A DNA stretch of 64,000 bases from Cerina litoralis (GCA_022008415.1 JAIRBC010000017.1:1-64000), one strand, 5' to 3'. Positions 43,433-54,748 are shown, counted from the stretch's first letter. Translations and numbers: made by a program. The notes: a model not told the origin generated them from the letters alone.

Positions 43433-43711
43433 TCAATCTGCCAATACAATGATTCTATTATCCTTCATTTCAATGGTCCCACTGGTGATTGGCAGTATTG
43501 TCTTTCCGCTAACGTCCTTGGAAAATTTCTTTTCATATGCTTCGCTGATCTGAACATTTCCTTCAATCTTTACCTTACCTTGTTGAAGCAAGGACACCAT
43601 AGGCGCGTGATCGTTGAACATCTGGAACTCCCCATCCACCCCAGGAACGGTTACCGAAATGACGTCACCACTAAACAAGGTGGCTTCCGGGGATACTATT
43701 TCTAAATACAT
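43433..43711 (-). CDS. atpC: F0F1 ATP synthase epsilon subunit
   Basis: Epsilon, 92 residues from the ATG at 43711 ('MYLEIVSPEATLFSGDVISV'), is part of the central stalk and limits ATP hydrolysis. It has the N-terminal beta-sandwich ('PGVDGEFQMFNDHAPMVS') but lacks most of the C-terminal helical hairpin found in longer epsilons, as usual in Bacteroidota. The frame extends upstream to 43777, but that segment overlaps the gap after atpD and is not like epsilon. Confidence 0.93.
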   Translation of the reverse strand: MYLEIVSPEATLFSGDVISVTVPGVDGEFQMFNDHAPMVSLLQQGKVKIEGNVQISEAYEKKFSKDVSGKTILPITSGTIEMKDNRIIVLAD

Positions 43712-43783
43712 CTTTTTCAGTTTACTGTTGGTAGTTGCAGTTGGCAGTAACTGATTACTGCTACCGAACACTGCCAACTAAAT

Positions 43784-45295
<1,512 letters not shown>

Positions 45296-45436
45296 TTAAG
45301 TATTTATAATTAAAAGGGTTATCGTATTTCGACACTGCCATCCGCTCCTAAGACGGGAACTGTTTTTCAGGCTGCAAATATATATGATTTTATTTAAATA
45401 TGATAAGGGATTTAATGCTTTTTGCCAACAAAAAAA

Positions 45437-45455
45437 CGCCTTCTTTTAGAAGGCG
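45437..45455 (-). terminator. Terminator after the TonB receptor-SGNH esterase pair
   Basis: A perfect 8-bp stem (45437-45444 with 45448-45455) with a 3-base loop is followed on the minus strand by seven T. Confidence 0.85.
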
Positions 45456-45481
45456 CTAAAGGATTTTCTTTTGTCAAGAAT

Positions 45482-47002
45482 TTATTTTACCCGTACACCG
45501 GCATATTCTATCGGATTCACTTTTGGCAAATCGGAACCATAATTTTGGTTTATTAAATCTATCATGTAATTGGCCAGTACGGCATAACCCCTTGGGGAAG
45601 GATGCACCCCGTCCAAGGAAAAAGCCCCGCCGGTGACAAAATCACCCGTCAAGGTAGTGCTTCCCACTTTCAGCCCATTTTCTGCTATTTGGTGCAAGAT
45701 GGCATTGGCATCCAACATGGGAATATCCAATTGTAGCGCCGTGTTATTTATGGTCGTGTTAAATGCCGTGATTGCATTGCTAATATGGGTCTGTTCCGCG
45801 GGCACCAGCACCCATTGATCTGCCAATGGAACTCCTACCCCGTTAACACTGTTCGGATTATTGGGATCGGCCAGGGTTCCAATAAAGTTCATGGCGGTAA
45901 GCACTAGAAGATCTTCCGGGGTCGCCTGCCTGTAAGAAGGAATGCCCATTGAGGACAGATCCGTTAAGGATTCGTCCTCGATCACAACCGGATTTGTGGC
46001 ACCAGCCTGAAAATGAATGGTTCTATCGGCCATTTCTTGTTCCGTTATAAATCCGCCTGCCTTAGCCAAGGCCAAACCACCATTGTACTCTGCATATCCA
46101 TTGTTTACGGCCGCAGCTGTCTGGGCATCCATTGGGATGGGGTTATAGGGAACCGTCGTAAAAAATGGAACGTCCGTAACGTTGGGTATATTCACCACAA
46201 AACCCTTGGCCTTCGTGCCGACCAACATTTGTAAGAGCGCTGAATATACCTGCGTAAATACATTGATATTGGTAATATCGCTTCCTCCGTATGTACTGGG
46301 GTCGGTATTTCCGGTTTCGTTCTGATCTACCCCCGTTCCGCCGGAAGTGGCATAGCCCAACACATCGTTGGCCCCGATCCACAGTGAAAAGAACGTGGGC
46401 GACATAGCCAAGGCATCTTCCATTACCGTGGCGTTTGCACTCGTGGCCATCCTCACAAAATAAGGATTGGACATGCCTGCCTGTACCCCAGCCAAATTTC
46501 CGTATCCACTGGCCAATAGATGATAACTTTTGGCTCCGGGCACCCCCATATTATTGTACGGCCCCGGCTTAATATCCGAAACTTCGGTCGTCGGAGTACC
46601 GACCACTACCTTGGGAGATTCACTTGCTATATCAAAATAGAATCGGTTGTCGGTTAACTGGTGGCCTTCCAATAGAAGCCCTCCCAGATTATCGTTCATC
46701 AAAGGTTGGGTAAAACTACCGCCGCCGGCCAAAGCAAACTGTTGGGCCAAGATATTGGGAAAAGAGACTTCCTGCCCCTCTACATACAAGGCTGCATCGG
46801 CATAACCTGCGGTTAGCGAATTGCCCACGGCGACGTAGGTAGAAAAATTGGCATCCCCGCTGGTATAAACGGGGGTCGGCGAGGGTTCTGCAGTAACATC
46901 GGACTCATATGGCGTGGCATAGATCCCATCATCATCCGAACAAGAGACGAGGGCAAAAATCCCTAGGATCAAAAACAATTTAGTATACAGTTTCAGTTTC
47001 AT
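45482..47002 (-). CDS. SGNH/GDSL-family esterase lipoprotein
   Basis: From the ATG at 47002 ('KLKLYTKLFLILGIFALVSC'), the protein is 506 residues with a lipobox 'LVSC', so it is a surface or periplasmic lipoprotein. Block I is 'VAVGNSLTAGYADA' (catalytic Ser), the oxyanion block III is 'WIGANDVLGY', and block V 'DGVHPSPRGY' gives Asp and His. It is an acyl-ester hydrolase; the substrate is unknown. It lies 53 bp after a TonB-dependent receptor, so cleavage at the surface and import of the product may be coupled. Longer than most SGNH enzymes because of insertions between the blocks. Confidence 0.92.
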   Translation of the reverse strand: MKLKLYTKLFLILGIFALVSCSDDDGIYATPYESDVTAEPSPTPVYTSGDANFSTYVAVGNSLTAGYADAALYVEGQEVSFPNILAQQFALAGGGSFTQPLMNDNLGGLLLEGHQLTDNRFYFDIASESPKVVVGTPTTEVSDIKPGPYNNMGVPGAKSYHLLASGYGNLAGVQAGMSNPYFVRMATSANATVMEDALAMSPTFFSLWIGANDVLGYATSGGTGVDQNETGNTDPSTYGGSDITNINVFTQVYSALLQMLVGTKAKGFVVNIPNVTDVPFFTTVPYNPIPMDAQTAAAVNNGYAEYNGGLALAKAGGFITEQEMADRTIHFQAGATNPVVIEDESLTDLSSMGIPSYRQATPEDLLVLTAMNFIGTLADPNNPNSVNGVGVPLADQWVLVPAEQTHISNAITAFNTTINNTALQLDIPMLDANAILHQIAENGLKVGSTTLTGDFVTGGAFSLDGVHPSPRGYAVLANYMIDLINQNYGSDLPKVNPIEYAGVRVK

Positions 47003-47055
47003 TGGAAAGGTCTTTATAAATTTAGTCTTATTGAATATCATACTCCTTTTGGGTG

Positions 47056-49833
47056 CTACTGGATAATGATCCAGGAAACATAGTATTGGGCCCCTACGGT
47101 CCCCGCTCCAGGTGCACTCACATAATTCTCACCAAAAATATTGGATCCCCCAAGCTTAAAGGTCGACTTGATCTTGGGCACACGATAATTTATCTGGGCG
47201 TCAATGATGTTCCTACTGGGTAAATAGCCATCGGCAAAAGAAGACTGCCACAGAAAGTAATCGTTCCATCGCCAATCGACATTAAATCCGAAATTCTTGA
47301 ACAAATCCTGTTTACCCACGGACGCTTTGACCTTGTGTTCGGGGGTATTAAACCCAGGTTCAAAACCCGGATCGCTGCTTTCGTCAAAATCCATCTTCGC
47401 ATAGGTATAGTTCACTCCAACATCAAACCCTTGCCATTGGGTGGAAAGCCCCAGACCCGCTCCATAAGAACTTATGTCCGCCCTAGAATTGGTGTACGTC
47501 TGGAAAGGTTGAAAGTCTCCGTTTTGAAGGGCCAAAAGCGAAAGACTATTATCCCCGGCCTGCCCATACTTAGGTACCAAAACGATTTTGGTCGCGATAA
47601 AATCGTCATAAGAATTATAATACGTATTAAAATCGATGTTCAATTTGCCCAGAATTCCCCGATAGCCAACCTCGTAGGCAGTTACCTTCTCTGGTTTTAC
47701 CAAGTCAGTAACGATAGGTTCTGGGTTGCCTGCCTGAACAGAGGTCCTGTCAAAGGCATTGGTATAGGCATCCCTTCCGGTCAACTGTACGGTAGACTGA
47801 CCGGTAATTATACTCCCCTGAGTACTCAGCAAAAGATCGGGAGAGGTATACCTATCCAGATTCTCTGGGGCCGAACCGACCAAGATAGCGGAACCCAAAT
47901 TGAGACCGATAAATAAATCCTGTGTCGTAGGGTTCCTAAACCCAGATTGATAGGATGCCCTCACATTGTGATTCTTATTTTCGTCCAATGCGTAAACAAA
48001 GGAAACCCTAGGGGATACAAACCCGTCAAAAAACTGGGATTTATCATACCGCATTGATCCCGTAAACTTCAGCCGTTCCTCCAACATCTTTTTTTGCAAT
48101 TGAAGATAAGCGCCGTACTCATTATAAATTATGGGGCCATTGGTGTCCGTATAGATGGTTCCTCCGGAATTCAAGGAATACTCCCGCCAAGACCCCCCCA
48201 CCATGATATCTGCAAAATCCATTGTCAGATGGCTAAAATTATAGTTGCCATCTATGTGGTACAATTTTGAATTGTCCTGGAAACGCGAACCAGTAGCCAG
48301 ATCAGGGTTGGTGGTAACAGCGGATAAAGCACTGCTGTACTGCGGGGTTCCGGGTACTAGACGCCCGGTATCGGCCGTCTTCCGGGCCGCAGCATGGGCC
48401 TGTGCTTTTTGTTCATCGGTAGGGGCAAAAATACCTTGACCCGCAAGATAGCCCACAAACCCCCCCACATATTCTTCGAACCATTGCTGATCGGGTTTCC
48501 ACGTGCGGTTAAGGTTGATGGCAGCAAATCGGGAATCATAAGAGTTGCCCGCCTTTTCAGCGGTCAAATAAGCCCTGACAAAAAAGTTATCGTTCTTCAC
48601 CTCTAACCTGTGCTGCTGCATAAAGAAATCCTTTATTGAGTAGCGGTTGCCCCCTTGGTAAATGGTATTTCCCCTTCCCAATTTGGAATTGAGAATTATT
48701 TCGAAATCATTTGCCATCGGCCTTATATGGAGGGCAAAATCGGCCTTGAGGCTCTGGGCATCGTAATCCATAAGGTCTCGCTCCTCGTACCCTGTCCTGG
48801 ATACCCTAGCGGACCCAAAATCCGTGGCCACTGGGATGGGCAATGCACCTGCAGCAAGCTCATCAAAGTCCAAAGTGGTTGCTACCTCGTCCCCGTATAT
48901 ATTCAACCCGTTATAATCCGGATTCGTACGGGTAAATCCGGGGTTGTCATAATCTTGATAATCGGTAGCGTACCAATCGGTGCCGTCCATCAAGGAAACA
49001 GAGGCCTTCCCGGCCACCTTATCGCTAAATGCATATGCCGCGCGTATCCCCACGTCGTAAAACCGATTGTCTCCGGCATTATCGCTGGAGGTCATACCCA
49101 CCTTTGCATAAGAACTGATCCCCTGATAATTAAAGGGATTCTTACTGGTCATAAACATAATTCCGTTAAAGGCATTGGCCCCATAAAGTGCGGAAGATGC
49201 ACCTGGAAGTAGTTCCACGGTATTCACATCCAGTTCGGACATACCCAACAAGTTTCCCAATGGAAAGTTGAGTGCGGGCGATGCATTGTCCATGCCGTCC
49301 ACCAACTGCATAAACCGGGTATTGGCAAATGCGGCAAAACCCCTCGTGTTTATCGACTGGAAGGTAAGGCTGCTCGTATTGATATCTACCCCCTTCAAAT
49401 TTTGAAGCGCGTCATAAAACGAGGGCGCAGCCACATTTTTAATGGTCTTGGCATCCATGCGCTCTACCGTTACGGGAGACTCCAAAATTCTTTCAGGCGT
49501 TCGCGAGGCAGAGATGACCACTTCGTCCAATTGAGTTTCCGTCTCGTTTAGGGTTACCGAGATTGTTTGTTTGTTTTGTGTCACTTGTGCCATTCCCGAC
49601 ACAAACCCAATGCTAGAGACCACAATGGTAAAAGGCGGTTCTTCGGAGGTATCAAGGACGAAGTTCCCGTCAAAATCGGTTACCGTGCCGATCGCCTTGC
49701 CCTGGATCACAATATTGGCCCCCGGAACCGGCTGGCCATTCTGGTCTAACACGGTTCCTTGGATCACCGTGGTTTGGGAATAGGATAAAAATCCCCCAAT
49801 AAAAAAGGATAGAAATACTAGCGTTTTCATCAT
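47056..49833 (-). CDS. TonB-dependent receptor with carboxypeptidase-regulatory-like domain
   Basis: The 925-residue outer-membrane receptor has a signal peptide (about 1-19), a carboxypeptidase-regulatory-like domain (about 24-105, 'GTVLDQNGQPVPGANIVIQG'), a plug domain (about 115-240, 'RTPERILESPVTVERMDA', 'LPGASSALYGANAFNGIMFM') and a 22-strand barrel. It imports a large substrate with TonB energy. It is not a SusC partner: no SusD gene follows. Instead an SGNH esterase lipoprotein is co-transcribed, hinting at an ester or lipid substrate. Confidence 0.93.
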   Translation of the reverse strand: MMKTLVFLSFFIGGFLSYSQTTVIQGTVLDQNGQPVPGANIVIQGKAIGTVTDFDGNFVLDTSEEPPFTIVVSSIGFVSGMAQVTQNKQTISVTLNETETQLDEVVISASRTPERILESPVTVERMDAKTIKNVAAPSFYDALQNLKGVDINTSSLTFQSINTRGFAAFANTRFMQLVDGMDNASPALNFPLGNLLGMSELDVNTVELLPGASSALYGANAFNGIMFMTSKNPFNYQGISSYAKVGMTSSDNAGDNRFYDVGIRAAYAFSDKVAGKASVSLMDGTDWYATDYQDYDNPGFTRTNPDYNGLNIYGDEVATTLDFDELAAGALPIPVATDFGSARVSRTGYEERDLMDYDAQSLKADFALHIRPMANDFEIILNSKLGRGNTIYQGGNRYSIKDFFMQQHRLEVKNDNFFVRAYLTAEKAGNSYDSRFAAINLNRTWKPDQQWFEEYVGGFVGYLAGQGIFAPTDEQKAQAHAAARKTADTGRLVPGTPQYSSALSAVTTNPDLATGSRFQDNSKLYHIDGNYNFSHLTMDFADIMVGGSWREYSLNSGGTIYTDTNGPIIYNEYGAYLQLQKKMLEERLKFTGSMRYDKSQFFDGFVSPRVSFVYALDENKNHNVRASYQSGFRNPTTQDLFIGLNLGSAILVGSAPENLDRYTSPDLLLSTQGSIITGQSTVQLTGRDAYTNAFDRTSVQAGNPEPIVTDLVKPEKVTAYEVGYRGILGKLNIDFNTYYNSYDDFIATKIVLVPKYGQAGDNSLSLLALQNGDFQPFQTYTNSRADISSYGAGLGLSTQWQGFDVGVNYTYAKMDFDESSDPGFEPGFNTPEHKVKASVGKQDLFKNFGFNVDWRWNDYFLWQSSFADGYLPSRNIIDAQINYRVPKIKSTFKLGGSNIFGENYVSAPGAGTVGAQYYVSWIIIQ

Positions 49834-49984
49834 TTTTGTCAGTTAAAGAATTAGTCAAAAACCAAGATACACAATTTTTCATCCTAAAACTCAAAATCTA
49901 AAAATATTATGCATGCATAGTATAATTTTAACAAATAATGGGCAAAAATCGCCCCATAGCCCTCTAAAGGAGACGGGAAAAACC

Positions 49985-50028
49985 AAAATCCCGTATGTCA
50001 TCGTTCAGTTGATGACATACGGGATTTT
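49985..50028 (-). terminator. Terminator after glmS
   Basis: A perfect 18-bp stem (49985-50002 with 50011-50028) with an 8-base loop and a T-rich tract after it on the minus strand. It separates glmS from the TonB receptor gene. Confidence 0.85.
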
Positions 50029-50048
50029 AAAATTTTTGACGACTACAA

Positions 50049-51896
50049 CTATTCCACGGTGACCGACTTGGCCAAATTTCGAGGTTGGTCCACATTGCAA
50101 CCTCTCATAACCGCAATATGATAAGAGAGCAATTGCAGCGGAATCGTAGTCAAGAGGGGAGTAAGACTCTCCAGGGTATCAGGAATCCCAATAACGTGGT
50201 CCGCCAATTCCCTAATGCTTGTATCCCCTTCGGTTACTACGGCTATAATCTTTCCTTTTCTGGATTTAATTTCTTGAATATTGCTGATCAGTTTTTCGTA
50301 ATGTCCCTTTTTCGGAGCGATTACAATTACCGGCATCTGTTCATCGATCAGGGCGATGGGACCGTGCTTCATTTCGGCCGCGGGATATCCCTCTGCGTGT
50401 ATATAGCTGATTTCCTTCAGTTTTAAGGCTCCTTCCAACGCTACCGGAAAATTATAGCCCCTACCCAAATAAAGACAGTTAGGGGAATCCTTATAGACAG
50501 CGGCTATTTCCTTAACGAGCTTATCCTGCTTCAGGGTTTGCTCTACTTTGGACGGAATATTCTCCAATTCCGTTAAAAATTCATGGAATTTGGATTGTGA
50601 AAAGATTCCCTTCTTCATCGCCAACTTTAGGGCGATGAGCATAAGCACCGTTATTTGGGTAGTGAACGCCTTGGTAGAGGCCACCCCAATTTCCGGACCT
50701 GCGTGGGTATAGGCCCCGGCGTCGGTCTCCCTGGCAATTGACGAACCAACTACGTTGCATACGCCAAAGACAAAAGCCCCTTTTTCCTTGGCCAGTTTTA
50801 TGGCCGCCAAGGTGTCGGCGGTTTCTCCCGACTGGGATATTGCAATCAGCACATCCTTATCGGTGATAACGGGATTCCTGTACCGAAACTCAGAAGCATA
50901 CTCTACTTCCACGGGTATCCTAGCTAGATCCTCGAAGATATATTCCGCTACCAACCCGGCGTGCCAGGAGGTGCCACAAGCCACAATAATAATTCTGTTT
51001 GCATTTTGGAACTTCTCAAGATTCTGGTCTATCCCGGCCATTTTTATAAGCCCCTGTTGCGAAAGCAAACGGCCCCGATAGGTGTCTAATATGGCTCTGG
51101 GCTGTTCATATATTTCCTTGAGCATAAAATGCTCATAGCCGCCTTTCTCAATTTGCTCCAGATTGAGTTGTAGTTCCAAGATATTGGGGTAGGCTATGGA
51201 ATCGTCCTTAATTTTCCGCAATTTGATTTCTTTGCCGACACGGATTATGGCCATCTCCTCATCTTCAAGATAAATGGCATTGCTTGTGAATTCGATAAAA
51301 GGGGATGCGTCCGAAGCGATAAAATATTCGTTCTCGCCAATGCCAATCGCCAATGGACTACCCAGTTTGGCCACGACTATCTCATCTGGTTTTTGACGGT
51401 CAAAAACAGCAATGGCATAGGCACCTACTACCTGGTTTAAAGCAATCTGTACCGCCTTTCCGAGTTTTACGTTCTCCTTTTTCTTTACTTCCTCGATTAA
51501 ATTTACAAGAACCTCGGTGTCGGTATCGGAATGAAAAACATAACCCCTTTTGGTAAGTTCCGTTTTGATGGAATCATAATTTTCAATAATTCCGTTGTGG
51601 ATTATGACCAACTCCCCAGAATTGGAATAATGTGGATGGGAGTTAATGTCATTGGGGGCTCCGTGCGTGGCCCATCTAGTATGGCCGATACCCAATTTAC
51701 CCATAAGGGAAATGGTGGATTCGGATTTCTTTTTTAAATCGTCTACCTTCCCCTTGGTTTTGGCAAGGTGAATATCATCCCCGTCAAAAAGAGCAACCCC
51801 TGCACTGTCGTAACCACGATATTCCAATCGCTGCAATCCCTTGATAATAATAGGATAAGCATCCCTATGACCAATATACCCTACAATTCCACACAT
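50049..51896 (-). CDS. glmS: Glutamine-fructose-6-phosphate aminotransferase
   Basis: GlmS, 615 residues, makes glucosamine-6-phosphate from fructose-6-phosphate and glutamine, the first step toward peptidoglycan and LPS amino sugars. Cys2 ('MCGIVGYIG') is the glutaminase nucleophile. Two SIS domains follow ('CGTSWHAGLVAEYIFED', 'SQSGETADTLAAIKLAKEKG'). The C-terminus 'NLAKSVTVE' and 'GRGYNFPVALEGALKLKEISYIHAEGY' region are typical. No glmS ribozyme is evident upstream in the 133-bp gap. Confidence 0.98.
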   Translation of the reverse strand: MCGIVGYIGHRDAYPIIIKGLQRLEYRGYDSAGVALFDGDDIHLAKTKGKVDDLKKKSESTISLMGKLGIGHTRWATHGAPNDINSHPHYSNSGELVIIHNGIIENYDSIKTELTKRGYVFHSDTDTEVLVNLIEEVKKKENVKLGKAVQIALNQVVGAYAIAVFDRQKPDEIVVAKLGSPLAIGIGENEYFIASDASPFIEFTSNAIYLEDEEMAIIRVGKEIKLRKIKDDSIAYPNILELQLNLEQIEKGGYEHFMLKEIYEQPRAILDTYRGRLLSQQGLIKMAGIDQNLEKFQNANRIIIVACGTSWHAGLVAEYIFEDLARIPVEVEYASEFRYRNPVITDKDVLIAISQSGETADTLAAIKLAKEKGAFVFGVCNVVGSSIARETDAGAYTHAGPEIGVASTKAFTTQITVLMLIALKLAMKKGIFSQSKFHEFLTELENIPSKVEQTLKQDKLVKEIAAVYKDSPNCLYLGRGYNFPVALEGALKLKEISYIHAEGYPAAEMKHGPIALIDEQMPVIVIAPKKGHYEKLISNIQEIKSRKGKIIAVVTEGDTSIRELADHVIGIPDTLESLTPLLTTIPLQLLSYHIAVMRGCNVDQPRNLAKSVTVE

Positions 51897-52029
51897 ATTT
51901 TAATTATTTTGATTAGATAGATAGGACCATCGATTCCCACTTATCCAATTTAATCGAAGTAGGTGAAATCTGCATCATTCTTAGGTATAAAACCCAAATT
52001 TCCTATAAGTGGTACGTGGAATCCCGAAA

Positions 52030-53889
52030 TTATTTGATTTCCGTGTAAAAAATTACAAGTTGCAATTTTTTGTCAGCCTCGTCTGCCGGTACGTTACTGC
52101 CGTAAAGTACGGTACCCAAAGGATTTATATTAGACATAATTGGGACGTTTTCTTCTCCGTTGGTCAACTTGGCGTTGGAAAGTAATGGGTTTCTGATTTC
52201 CGAGGTTACCGATAACGCCAAGGTAACATTAGTGGAATCGCCAACGATTAAATCATTGATATAATTGGTGATCCGTATTGAATATTTCTCCCCTTTCCCT
52301 GCCGATTTCTCTAAGACCCCACCGTACATAGGATAGCTTGAAAGTGAAGTTTCGCCGGCCGCATCGAATCTTGTACTGTACAAGGGCTGATTGGTTCTAG
52401 GGTCGTATAAATAAATCCTGGATGGTTCGGTAGTTCCGCCAGCGGCATCAAGTGTGTTTCTATCGACATAAAATACCAGATTGGCCTCATTGATCACCCA
52501 ATTTTTCTTTCGGATGTCGTCCAATATTCCCTCCCCATTGTCAGCATCAAAAAGTTTAATTTCAGAAAATGATCCCGCCCCCCCTTTGACGTATAACCGA
52601 GAGGCGTTCTCACCGGTGTCTAATTGATCCGCCACTTGTGAGGGATAGGTTTCATTGTTATAGGTATTTACAGCATTTCCCGAAACTATTCCGGGTACGC
52701 CGCTCGCTGATACCTGTTGGGTCAAGAAATTTAATCGATAGCTACTGTTGGCCTTTTCCGTAGAACCGCTAACCGCCTTATCATATTCGTAATTGATGGT
52801 GATGTAAGCTTTCTTCAAATCGAAAAGAATCATCATTTCTTCTCCCGAAATAGGGGAAATGGACAAATGGATACCCCTAAAAAAGTCCTTAAAATTATCT
52901 TGACTCAACAATTCCGAGCTCCCTTCCTTATCGAGGATATTGGTCTGGAAAAAAGCGGGATCCAACTTTACATAAATTCCCGGATCGGTCCGCGTGTCTA
53001 CCTGTTTCGATTCGTCTACCTCCGGAGTATTGGGGTCGTCTTCCTTGAAGGTGAGCGTTTCCTCATTCCTGATGTATTCTTCCCCGTCAAAGAGTACATC
53101 CGAAACAAATTCTGGTGAAAACTGTTGGGAAGAGTAGTATTCCTGAGCTTGCATAAAATTGCTATCAGGGTCCAAATCCCTTAAATAATAGGTAGAGCGC
53201 TCTACCTTCAAATGGAATGGAGTAGTGGGGTAATCCTTTTCTTCAATTCCATAAATACTGTCCAATTGAAATTTCTTAGCATAGGTATTGGCTTGTATAT
53301 CGGTATCCAAACCATCCTCGATCCCATCGCCATCCGTGTCTTTGTTCAAAGGGTTGGAACCCATTGACTTTTCTTGGATATCCGTAAGACCATCTCCATC
53401 GGAATCGCTATTGGGATCGTTGGGATCCGCATCGTATTCACTGTCTACCCCGTCGTTATCGGGATCCCTCTGCAATGCCTCTGCGCGTAAATAAGGGATA
53501 TAGAGGTACACATCGGTTACTTTCTCATTTTCTTGAATCGTAGAGGCATTTGCGTCGGTATCCGCATTATCCTCCGATTGTTGTGAATAAATTCCGAACC
53601 TCGGATTTACGCTAGACAACTGAACCTGTGACGTAACCAGTGCCTGGGTCTTCCCGTAAATGGGGTCGTTAAATACACCCAACTGGTACACCGGAAGTTT
53701 ATTGGTTTTTACCGCCTTAATATTTTTGTTGTAGGCAAAAACATCGTAAACCGCTTTGCCCGTATCGAAGGGCTTGCCCCCAACGGCTCCCTCACCAATC
53801 GTGATAACGTCTTCATCACAGGAAAAAAGGCATAACATAACAAATAACCCTACTATCGCAGGAAAAAACGCACTTTTCGAAAGGTTCAT
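52030..53889 (-). CDS. DUF4270 lipoprotein with thrombospondin type-3-like repeats
   Basis: The 619-residue lipoprotein (lipobox 'CLFSC', Cys24) belongs to the DUF4270 family of Bacteroidota surface proteins ('TGKAVYDVFAYNKNIKAVKT', 'LPVYQLGVFNDPIYGKTQA', C-terminal 'INPLGTVLYG'). Residues 142-197 are an Asp-rich run of thrombospondin type-3-like calcium-binding repeats ('DPDNDGVDSEYDADPNDPNS', 'DTDGDGIEDGLDTD'). This insert sits within the DUF4270 domain and is not known to me as a usual part of it. The gene follows a glycogen synthase-like gene with a 5-bp gap. Function unknown. Confidence 0.9.
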   Translation of the reverse strand: MNLSKSAFFPAIVGLFVMLCLFSCDEDVITIGEGAVGGKPFDTGKAVYDVFAYNKNIKAVKTNKLPVYQLGVFNDPIYGKTQALVTSQVQLSSVNPRFGIYSQQSEDNADTDANASTIQENEKVTDVYLYIPYLRAEALQRDPDNDGVDSEYDADPNDPNSDSDGDGLTDIQEKSMGSNPLNKDTDGDGIEDGLDTDIQANTYAKKFQLDSIYGIEEKDYPTTPFHLKVERSTYYLRDLDPDSNFMQAQEYYSSQQFSPEFVSDVLFDGEEYIRNEETLTFKEDDPNTPEVDESKQVDTRTDPGIYVKLDPAFFQTNILDKEGSSELLSQDNFKDFFRGIHLSISPISGEEMMILFDLKKAYITINYEYDKAVSGSTEKANSSYRLNFLTQQVSASGVPGIVSGNAVNTYNNETYPSQVADQLDTGENASRLYVKGGAGSFSEIKLFDADNGEGILDDIRKKNWVINEANLVFYVDRNTLDAAGGTTEPSRIYLYDPRTNQPLYSTRFDAAGETSLSSYPMYGGVLEKSAGKGEKYSIRITNYINDLIVGDSTNVTLALSVTSEIRNPLLSNAKLTNGEENVPIMSNINPLGTVLYGSNVPADEADKKLQLVIFYTEIK

Positions 53890-53894
53890 ACAGA

Positions 53895-54704
53895 TTATTT
53901 TAAGACTTTATCCCTGTAAAATTCCCCATAGGCTTCTTCAAATTCTTGTAAAGAAACGTAAGGCAATACCGGTTTTTGAAGGTTGGAAATGTAGTTGGCC
54001 AAATCTTCAGGGATTTTTTCAGTGGCTAAAATAACGGCATCGGAAAAATCTACCGCGACTTTTAACAAATTATTATAATTGGGTGTTTTTAAGGAACTTA
54101 TGCTTTCTTCGGAAATTCCATCAAAAATTATTTTTTTGGATATGTCTGAGTCTAGCTCCCCTTCAAAATCCTTGCCATAAATAGAGGTTACTATTTTGCT
54201 ATCGGCAAAAAGGGGCTCATCTTTATAGTAATTACGCAAATACAACGGAAGCAAGGCGGCCATCCAGCCATGAACATGGATAATATCTGGAGACCAGTTC
54301 AATTTTTTTACCGTTTCGACCACGCCTTTGGCAAAAAAAATCGCCCTTTCGTCATTATCGGGGAAAAGATTTCCCTCCTCATCGGTAAAAGTGGCCTTCC
54401 TCTTAAAATATTCTTCGTTATCTATAAAATAAACCTGTATGCGCTCTCTCGGAATAGAAGCTACTTTTATGATCAGGGGCATATCCATATCATTGATGAC
54501 CAGATTCATCCCGGACAACCGAATTACCTCATGAAGTTGATGCCTGCGCTCGTTTATATTCCCGAACCTCGGCATAAAAATCCTAATTTGGCCACCATTG
54601 CTATTGACCATTCTCGGGGCTTCGTAAGACATTAGGGAAACTTCGTTCTCGGGTAGATAGGGCACTAATTCTGAAGATACAAACAATATCTTTTTACCAT
54701 TCAT
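53895..54704 (-). CDS. Glycogen/starch synthase-like protein, N-terminal half only
   Basis: At 269 residues this is half the length of a glycogen synthase (GT5, about 470-540). It shows the N-terminal Rossmann half ('KILFVSSELVPYLPENEVSL', 'DIIHVHGWMAALLPLYLRNY') but lacks the C-terminal half with the catalytic Glu. The ADP-glucose-binding motif KTGGLADV is also missing; 'LPENEVSLMSYEAPRM' stands in its place. It is unlikely to make glycogen by itself. Such short forms recur in Flavobacteriaceae, next to DUF4270 and panC. It may be a binding or structural protein. Confidence 0.8.
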   Translation of the reverse strand: MNGKKILFVSSELVPYLPENEVSLMSYEAPRMVNSNGGQIRIFMPRFGNINERRHQLHEVIRLSGMNLVINDMDMPLIIKVASIPRERIQVYFIDNEEYFKRKATFTDEEGNLFPDNDERAIFFAKGVVETVKKLNWSPDIIHVHGWMAALLPLYLRNYYKDEPLFADSKIVTSIYGKDFEGELDSDISKKIIFDGISEESISSLKTPNYNNLLKVAVDFSDAVILATEKIPEDLANYISNLQKPVLPYVSLQEFEEAYGEFYRDKVLK

Positions 54705-54740
54705 AAAACTTGTATTTTATTTATCGGTCAAGCGTGGGTG

Positions 54741-54748
54741 CAAAATTA
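54741..54748 (-). promoter_or_regulatory. Predicted -7 element for the glycogen synthase-like/DUF4270 pair
   Basis: TAATTTTG on the minus strand matches TAnnTTTG and is 36 bases before the start codon. A plus-strand core TAAGTTTG (54779-54786) faces panC in the same gap. Confidence 0.45.

Noticed and set aside
51897..52029. Possible glmS ribozyme upstream of glmS
   Set aside because: The 133-bp gap is too short and lacks the pseudoknotted core; glmS ribozymes are known mainly from Gram-positive bacteria.
53290..53470. Asp-codon-rich repeats on the minus strand, first taken for a DNA repeat array
   Set aside because: They are in-frame protein repeats (thrombospondin type 3-like) of the DUF4270 gene. 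No CRISPR array was found anywhere in the window.
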